DNA of 49,001 nucleotides from NCBI GenBank assembly GCA_030524455.1, contig JAUNGT010000020.1, positions 1 through 49,001 on the forward strand, given 5' to 3'. The stretch's first letter is position 1. The number at the start of each line of letters is the position of its first letter. A program made the translations under genes and the position numbers. Shown here piece by piece: positions 43,385 to 49,001 of the stretch. The notes beneath the pieces are model-generated. The model worked only from the letters and a program-made list of their open reading frames with translations, ran no database searches and was not told the DNA's origin. This stretch comes from Eubacteriales bacterium. Lineage in GTDB: Bacteria; Bacillota; Clostridia; Lachnospirales; Lachnospiraceae.

Positions 43385-43879
43385 ATGGATATTACAGTTG
43401 CGGACGATATCAGCGCCGAGTATCTCGGCCTGGTGCGCAGCATTCTGGCTAATCCCGAATTCCGAAAGCTCCAGAGGTATACGCAGCACTATCAGACAAC
43501 ACGATTTATGCACAGCTTGAATGTCTCATATATCTCCTGGCTCATTGCCAGAAAATTCGGTTTGGATGCCAATGCCGCAGCACGGGCCGGGCTGCTTCAC
43601 GATTTTTGTGTCTATGACTTCAAGGATAAGCTTCCGGACGGAGAGATACAGGCCTTTTATCATCCCAGAGTAGCCGCCTGGAACAGCGCAGAATACTTCG
43701 ATATCTCCGAGAAGGAGTATCAGGCGATTCTCTCGCACATGTTCCCCCTGGGCCCCATTCCCCGCAGCAGGGAGGCCTGGGTTATCAGCCTTGCCGATAA
43801 GCTCTGCGCGGTTTCCGAATTTTGCTGCTTCCGGATCGCGCTCTGCAGAAAGCACAGGGTAATGATCAGCTACGGCTGA
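43385..43879 (+). CDS. HD-domain phosphohydrolase-like protein
   Basis: 164 residues from ATG 43385, with AAAGGA ten bases upstream; an ATG six bases earlier is nearer to that site. HD motif: RFMHSLNVSYISWLIARKFG, then AARAGLLHDFCVYDFKDKLP (HD at LLHDF) and a later LADKLCAVSEFCCF (D). It resembles the metal-dependent HD hydrolases common after nrdG-like or fusA-like genes in Clostridia. The substrate is unknown. Confidence 0.85.
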   Translation: MDITVADDISAEYLGLVRSILANPEFRKLQRYTQHYQTTRFMHSLNVSYISWLIARKFGLDANAAARAGLLHDFCVYDFKDKLPDGEIQAFYHPRVAAWNSAEYFDISEKEYQAILSHMFPLGPIPRSREAWVISLADKLCAVSEFCCFRIALCRKHRVMISYG

Positions 43880-43895
43880 TGTCGTCCGTTAAAAA

Positions 43896-43919
43896 ACCCC
43901 CGGAGAAAACTCCGGGGGT
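43896..43919. terminator. bidirectional terminator between HD gene and tuf
   Basis: CCCCCGGAG and CTCCGGGGG form an exact stem (43897-43905, 43910-43918) around AAAA. A T-run follows on both sides: U6 on the minus strand, UCUUUCU on the plus strand. It ends tuf and probably the HD gene. Confidence 0.9.
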
Positions 43920-43944
43920 CTTTCTGTCTCATTCTATTTGCCGA

Positions 43945-45132
43945 TTACTCGATGATGCTTACAACACGGCCGGAACCAACGGTTCTGCCGCCCTCGCGGA
44001 TAGCGAAGGTAAGACCCTGCTCCATCGCTACGGGATGGATCAGCTCGATGGTCATCTCAACGTTGTCGCCAGGCATGCACATCTCGGTACCTGCAGGAAG
44101 CTCGCAAACACCGGTAACGTCAGTTGTACGGAAGTAGAACTGAGGTCTGTAGTTGTTGAAGAAAGGTGTATGACGGCCGCCCTCGTCCTTGGTCAGAACG
44201 TAAACCTGAGCGGTGAACTTGTGATGGCAGGTAACAGTGCCGGGCTTTGCAAGAACCTGACCTCTCTCGATCTCGGTTCTCTGAACGCCACGCAGCAGAG
44301 CGCCGATGTTATCACCAGCCTGTGCCTCGTCCAGCATCTTACGGAACATCTCGATACCGGTAACAACGGTCTTCTTGGTCTCTTCCTTGATACCAACGAT
44401 CTCAACTTCCTCGTTCAGATGCAGAGTACCTCTCTCCACACGGCCGGTAGCAACAGTACCACGACCGGTAATGGTGAATACGTCCTCGACAGGCATCAGG
44501 AAAGGCTTGTCGGTGTCACGCTGAGGATCCGGAATATACTCGTCAACGGTGTGCATCAGCTCCAGGATCTTGTCGCCCCACTCGCTCTGAGGATCCTCAA
44601 GAGCCTTCAGTGCGGAACCTCTGATAATCGGGCAGTCATTGAAGCCATACTCCTCAAGCTGCTCGGTAACTTCCATCTCAACCAGCTCCAGCAGCTCCTC
44701 GTCGTCTACCATGTCGCACTTGTTCAGGAAAACAACGATATAAGGAACGCCTACCTGACGGGACAGCAGGATGTGCTCCTTGGTCTGAGCCATAACGCCG
44801 TCGGTAGCAGCTACAACCAGGATAGCGCCGTCCATCTGAGCCGCGCCGGTGATCATGTTCTTAACGTAGTCAGCATGTCCGGGGCAGTCAACGTGCGCAT
44901 AGTGTCTCTTCTCGGTCTCGTACTCAACGTGAGCGGTAGAAATGGTGATACCACGCTCTCTCTCCTCGGGAGCCTTGTCGATATTCTCGAAAGCAACCTC
45001 TTCGCCGGTGCCCAGTCTCTCATGAAGAACCTTGGTGATTGCAGCGGTCAGAGTGGTTTTGCCATGGTCAACGTGGCCGATGGTACCAATGTTACAATGG
45101 GGCTTTTTTCTTTCAAATTTAGCTTTAGCCAT
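43945..45132 (-). CDS. tuf: elongation factor Tu
   Basis: 395 residues. GTPase motifs [20 protein letters not shown], the [20 protein letters not shown] switch 2, and [20 protein letters not shown]. Domain 2 and 3 motifs such as [20 protein letters not shown] and [20 protein letters not shown] are intact. It brings aminoacyl-tRNA to the ribosome. Last gene of the str operon, with an added promoter. Confidence 0.98.
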   Translation of the reverse strand: MAKAKFERKKPHCNIGTIGHVDHGKTTLTAAITKVLHERLGTGEEVAFENIDKAPEERERGITISTAHVEYETEKRHYAHVDCPGHADYVKNMITGAAQMDGAILVVAATDGVMAQTKEHILLSRQVGVPYIVVFLNKCDMVDDEELLELVEMEVTEQLEEYGFNDCPIIRGSALKALEDPQSEWGDKILELMHTVDEYIPDPQRDTDKPFLMPVEDVFTITGRGTVATGRVERGTLHLNEEVEIVGIKEETKKTVVTGIEMFRKMLDEAQAGDNIGALLRGVQRTEIERGQVLAKPGTVTCHHKFTAQVYVLTKDEGGRHTPFFNNYRPQFYFRTTDVTGVCELPAGTEMCMPGDNVEMTIELIHPVAMEQGLTFAIREGGRTVGSGRVVSIIE

Positions 45133-45190
45133 TTCTTTGTAATCCTCCTTAAACCAGTGATTAACTTTTTGTTTGAATCAGCTATCTCTG

Positions 45191-45219
45191 ATTATATTCG
45201 ATAATAGCTGTATTTTCAA
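45191..45219 (-). promoter_or_regulatory. separate tuf promoter
   Basis: Minus strand TTGAAA (45219-45214) and TATAAT (45196-45191) with a 17-base spacer, about 58 bases before tuf. Confidence 0.75.
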
Positions 45220-45225
45220 GCCCTA

Positions 45226-45257
45226 TTTTGGCAGGAAAGGCTTATTTCCTGCCAAAA
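45226..45257 (-). repeat. 13-bp inverted repeat between fusA and tuf
   Basis: TTTTGGCAGGAAA (45226-45238) and its exact complement (45245-45257) with a six-base loop. No U-run follows beyond the stem on the minus strand, so it may be a processing or partial termination site. Confidence 0.6.
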
Positions 45258-45275
45258 CAGGCGCTTTGGATCAAT

Positions 45276-47393
45276 TTATTTTGCCTTGGCAGCCAGGACC
45301 TTCTCCTGAACATTCTTCGGCACCTGCTCGTACTTCTCAAAGAACATGGAGTAGTTGCCGCGTCCCTGTGTCTTGGAACGAAGGTCTGTGGAGTAGCCGA
45401 ACATCTCAGCCAGCGGAACGAAGGCTCTCACCATCTTGCCGCCGCCGATATCGTCCATACCCTCGATGCGTCCGCGGCGGGAGTTGATGTCGCCGATTAC
45501 GTCGCCCATGTACTCCTCGGGCATGGTAACCTCAACCTTCATGATAGGCTCCAGCAGAACAGGGTTCGCCTTTGCCATCGCCTCCTTGAATGCCAGGGAG
45601 CCGGCGATATGGAAGGCCATCTCGGAGGAGTCGACCTCGTGATAGGAACCGTCATACACATTCGCATGCACGCCCAGCACGGGGAATCCGCCCAGAATAC
45701 CTGCCTTGGTCGCTTCCTCGATACCCTCGCCGACTGCGGGGATATACTCCTTCGGAATCGCGCCGCCCACAACGGTAGACTCGAACTTGAAGGTCTCCTC
45801 GCCGTTGGGATCCATCGGCTCAAATTTCACCTTACAGTGACCGTACTGACCGCGTCCGCCGGACTGCTTCGCATACTTGCTGTCCACATCCACTGCCTTG
45901 GTAAAGGTCTCCTTGTATGCAACCTGAGGTGCACCGACGTTTGCCTCCACCTTGAACTCGCGCAGCAGACGATCCACGATGATCTCCAGATGCAGCTCGC
46001 CCATGCCGGCGATGATGGTCTGTCCGGTCTCGGAATCGGTATGCTGACGGAAGGTAGGATCCTCCTCCGCAAGCTTCGCCAGAGCGATACCCATCTTGTC
46101 CTGACCAGCCTTGGTCTTGGGCTCGATTGCCAGCTCGATAACGGGCTCGGGGAACTCCATGGACTCCAGGATAACAGGATGCTGCTCATCGCAGATCGTG
46201 TCGCCGGTGGTGGTGAACTTAAAGCCAACCGCCGCAGCGATATCGCCGGAGTACACCTTGTCCAGCTCCATTCTCTTGTTCGCGTGCATCTGCAGGATAC
46301 GTCCCACACGCTCCTTCTTATCCTTGGTCGCGTTAAGCACATAGGAACCGGAGTTCAGTGTGCCGGAGTACACGCGGAAATATGCCAGCTTTCCTACGAA
46401 GGGATCTGTCATAATCTTGAACGCCAGAGCCGAGAACGGCTCCTCGTCGGAAGAATGACGAACCACCTCGTTGCCGTCCAGATCCACACCGTTGATCGGA
46501 GGGATGTCCAGCGGGGAGGGCATATACTCTACGATCGCATCCAGAAGCTTCTGGATACCCTTGTTCCGGTACGCGGTACCGCAGCATACGGGAACAGCGC
46601 TGCACTCGCAGGTGCCCTTTCTCAGAGCGGCCTTCAGCTGCTCCGTGGTGGGCTCCTCGCCCTCCAGGTAAGCCATCATCAGGTCGTCGTCCAGCTCGCA
46701 GATCTTCTCTACCAGCTCGGAATGGTAAAGCTCAGCGTCATCCTTCATATCCTCGGGGATATCCGTGATGCTGATGTCCTCACCCTTCTCATCATTATAA
46801 ATATAGGCCTTCATCTCGAACAGATCGATAATGCCCTTGAACTCGTCCTCCTTGCCAATCGGCAGCTGGATGCAGATCGCGTTCTTGCCCAGACGGGTCT
46901 TGATCTGATCCACTGCGCCATAGAAATTGGCGCCAAGGATATCCATCTTGTTGATAAATGCCATACGGGGTACATTGTAGGTGTCAGCCTGACGCCAAAC
47001 GTTCTCAGACTGAGGCTCTACACCGCCCTTTGCACAGAATACGCCGACAGCGCCATCCAGCACACGCAGGGAACGCTCCACTTCCACAGTGAAGTCAACG
47101 TGTCCGGGTGTGTCGATGATATTGATACGGCACTCCTCTGCGCCGGGCTTTGCCTTACAGTTCTCCTGCAGAGTCCAGTGACAGGTGGTAGCTGCGGAAG
47201 TGATGGTAATACCTCTCTCCTGCTCCTGCTCCATCCAGTCCATGGTTGCAGTTCCTTCATGAGTGTCACCAATCTTATAATTTACACCGGTATAATAAAG
47301 GATACGCTCGGTGGTGGTAGTCTTACCAGCATCGATGTGCGCCATAATACCGATATTCCTGGTTCTCTCTAAGGGATATTCTCTTCCAGCCAA
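45276..47393 (-). CDS. fusA: elongation factor G
   Basis: 705 residues, full length. GTPase motifs [60 protein letters not shown]. Domain 4 motif [20 protein letters not shown] with [11 protein letters not shown]. It drives translocation on the ribosome. Part of the str operon between rpsG and tuf. A very long antisense frame opposite it is a codon-bias artefact. Confidence 0.98.
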   Translation of the reverse strand: MAGREYPLERTRNIGIMAHIDAGKTTTTERILYYTGVNYKIGDTHEGTATMDWMEQEQERGITITSAATTCHWTLQENCKAKPGAEECRINIIDTPGHVDFTVEVERSLRVLDGAVGVFCAKGGVEPQSENVWRQADTYNVPRMAFINKMDILGANFYGAVDQIKTRLGKNAICIQLPIGKEDEFKGIIDLFEMKAYIYNDEKGEDISITDIPEDMKDDAELYHSELVEKICELDDDLMMAYLEGEEPTTEQLKAALRKGTCECSAVPVCCGTAYRNKGIQKLLDAIVEYMPSPLDIPPINGVDLDGNEVVRHSSDEEPFSALAFKIMTDPFVGKLAYFRVYSGTLNSGSYVLNATKDKKERVGRILQMHANKRMELDKVYSGDIAAAVGFKFTTTGDTICDEQHPVILESMEFPEPVIELAIEPKTKAGQDKMGIALAKLAEEDPTFRQHTDSETGQTIIAGMGELHLEIIVDRLLREFKVEANVGAPQVAYKETFTKAVDVDSKYAKQSGGRGQYGHCKVKFEPMDPNGEETFKFESTVVGGAIPKEYIPAVGEGIEEATKAGILGGFPVLGVHANVYDGSYHEVDSSEMAFHIAGSLAFKEAMAKANPVLLEPIMKVEVTMPEEYMGDVIGDINSRRGRIEGMDDIGGGKMVRAFVPLAEMFGYSTDLRSKTQGRGNYSMFFEKYEQVPKNVQEKVLAAKAK

Positions 47394-47448
47394 AGGTTTT
47401 TCCTCCTATTGAAATCAGCCAGATACGGCTGCAACGCGCTGCTTTACG

Positions 47449-47959
<511 letters not shown>

Positions 47960-48012
47960 TTAATTCAACGGTACTCACATGTGTCCTCTAATGTGTTCGT
48001 GCGGGTCTATCT

Positions 48013-48047
48013 GTTCGCGGGGCGAACCTGCAGGGGATTACCTGCAG
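48013..48047 (-). promoter_or_regulatory. two hairpins in the rpsL-rpsG gap
   Basis: GTTCGC/GCGAAC (48013-48027) and CTGCAGG/CCTGCAG (48028-48047) are adjacent stems in a 148-base gap. In E. coli the S7 binding site is in this gap. The CTGCAG stem resembles part of the S10 leader. Confidence 0.5.
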
Positions 48048-48101
48048 CAGAATTCCAACACTTAAATTAGTTTCGTTTGTGGTACTTTCCGTCACCGCAG
48101 A

Positions 48102-48524
48102 TTATTTCTTAGCGGCTTTGGGTCTCTTAGCGCCATACTTGGATCTTGCCTGACGTCTGTTTGCAACGCCTGCGGTATCCAGCGTACCTCTGATGATGTG
48201 GTATCTGGTACCGGGAAGGTCCTTCACACGGCCGCCTCTGATCAGCACTACGGAGTGCTCCTGCAGATTGTGTCCTTCGCCGGGAATGTAGCTCGTCACT
48301 TCGATTCCGTTGGAAAGACGTACTCTGGCGATCTTTCTAAGAGCGGAGTTAGGCTTTTTAGGAGTCGCTGTCTTAACGGCAGTGCACACGCCTCTCTTCT
48401 GAGGGGAAGAGGTATCGGTCGCCTTCTTGTGAAGGGAGTTGTAGCCTCTCTGCAGAGCAGGTGCGGTAGACTTCTTTACAGATGTCTGACGTCCTTTTCT
48501 TACTAACTGGTTAAATGTTGGCAT
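48102..48524 (-). CDS. rpsL: 30S ribosomal protein S12
   Basis: 140 residues. [40 protein letters not shown] with the Firmicute-type insertion, [20 protein letters not shown] and [20 protein letters not shown]. Lys56, the position equivalent to the streptomycin site, is unchanged, so a streptomycin-sensitive S12 is expected. AGGAGGTGAAACAG precedes the ATG. First gene of the str operon. Confidence 0.98.
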   Translation of the reverse strand: MPTFNQLVRKGRQTSVKKSTAPALQRGYNSLHKKATDTSSPQKRGVCTAVKTATPKKPNSALRKIARVRLSNGIEVTSYIPGEGHNLQEHSVVLIRGGRVKDLPGTRYHIIRGTLDTAGVANRRQARSKYGAKRPKAAKK

Positions 48525-48664
48525 TCTGTTTCACCTCCTGTGATTCTCATCTCTTGCTGCTAGCTTGGACTGTTTTTCCAGTCCTATGCGCCGCACTTCA
48601 AATTTCTCTGTGGTTTTGTGTTTTTTACATCAAAACATAGCGGCATTTGAATGCGCGCTTTATC

Positions 48665-48693
48665 AGTGTAATGGGTTTTCATTTTTCTGTCAA
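48665..48693 (-). promoter_or_regulatory. str operon promoter
   Basis: Minus strand TTGACA (48693-48688) and TACACT (48670-48665) with a 17-base spacer. It gives a leader of about 135 bases before rpsL. Confidence 0.75.
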
Positions 48694-48778
48694 GCGTTTT
48701 CCCTGATTTTCTGGGTTTTTTCTTGCCTTTTTTCCTGCCCCTTCAGTCTGTGACAGTCCGCGCCATTTAAAAAATTCC

Positions 48779-48806
48779 TTGCAAAACACGTCAAATCTGC
48801 TATACT
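48779..48806 (+). promoter_or_regulatory. plus-strand promoter facing out of the window
   Basis: TTGCAA (48779-48784) and TATACT (48801-48806) with a 16-base spacer, about 200 bases before the right edge. Confidence 0.55.
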
Positions 48807-49001
48807 GATTACATCAAAGACAGAATCTTTTTACAGATCAAGCATTATGTTCCCTAAAATAGCTGAATCCCGTGGCTGATCCGGTAACGGCTGTTTTGCA
48901 TTTTGGGCAAATTCGCCCTGTTTTCAGACTGACACAACACATACATAAAGGAGCTTCCTGTATAATTCAAATATAGGGAATTCCAAGGAAGGTGGTTGAG
49001 A

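Larger units (their letters stand above)
48525..49001. other. intergenic region right of rpsL
   Basis: No gene is seen. It holds the str operon promoter and a promoter facing right. The last 20 bases (GGAAGGTGGTTGAGA) look like a ribosome binding site for a gene starting beyond the window. Confidence 0.6.

Noticed and set aside
45228..47372. Very long open frame antisense to fusA
   Set aside because: It mirrors the codon pattern of a highly expressed GC-rich gene, has no ribosome binding site and no recognisable protein features.
48961..48966. TATAAT as another promoter at the right edge
   Set aside because: No acceptable -35 box 16-18 bases upstream, so it was not listed.

Overview
This window is chromosomal DNA of a Firmicute, most likely a Lachnospiraceae-type Clostridium. 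Supporting signs are strong GGAGG ribosome binding sites, a zinc-type S14, a 140-residue S12 with the Firmicute insertion, anaerobic (class III) ribonucleotide reductase, a DUF6145 protein and many flavodoxin/ferredoxin proteins. Almost all of it can be read as genes. No rRNA, tRNA, complete insertion sequence or CRISPR array was seen.

Positions 1-13,400 look like accessory DNA, probably the remains of an integrative conjugative element. They hold the N-terminal part of a Tn916-type integrase, a DUF6462 excisionase-like protein, a GNAT acetyltransferase with a small partner (possible toxin-antitoxin), and a minus-strand redox cluster (aldo/keto reductase, iron alcohol dehydrogenase, Fe-S flavoprotein, EFR1 ferredoxin, two flavodoxin lipoproteins, DUF4405 membrane protein, broken esterase). 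A divergent LysR gene and a flavin reductase/carboxymuconolactone decarboxylase pair follow. A row of decaying genes comes next: a shortened winged-helix protein, a broken short-chain dehydrogenase, a PBECR4-like nuclease behind a consensus promoter and structured RNA leader, VirB4-like and DUF6809-like scraps, and a Fic gene that has lost the segment expected to carry its inhibitory motif.

Positions 13,430-22,200 are a housekeeping block on the minus strand: NfeD and SPFH proteins, then argF-birA-DUF6145-coaX-dusB-unknown-greA-lysS. The lysyl-tRNA synthetase carries an extra C-terminal tRNA-binding domain. Positions 22,350-35,400 are the S10 and spc ribosomal protein operons (rpsJ through secY), then adk, map, a KOW protein and infA. 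The run ends at a hairpin; the usual rpmJ-rpsM-rpsK-rpsD-rpoA-rplQ genes are not present after infA.

Positions 35,400-43,900 hold a CBM9-like protein, a split chromate transporter with a divergent LysR regulator, a 23S-rRNA-type methyltransferase, a DUF2752 membrane protein coupled to a CRP/FNR regulator, nrdD-nrdG with NrdR-like boxes, and an HD-domain protein. Positions 43,900-48,700 are the str operon (rpsL-rpsG-fusA-tuf) on the minus strand, with a separate promoter for tuf. A promoter near 48,780 points out of the window to the right.

The most unusual item is the locus at 11,590-12,306: consensus promoter, structured RNA with terminator, then a predicted RNase-fold gene. Its layout resembles a type III toxin-antitoxin system, although the protein gene is broken here.
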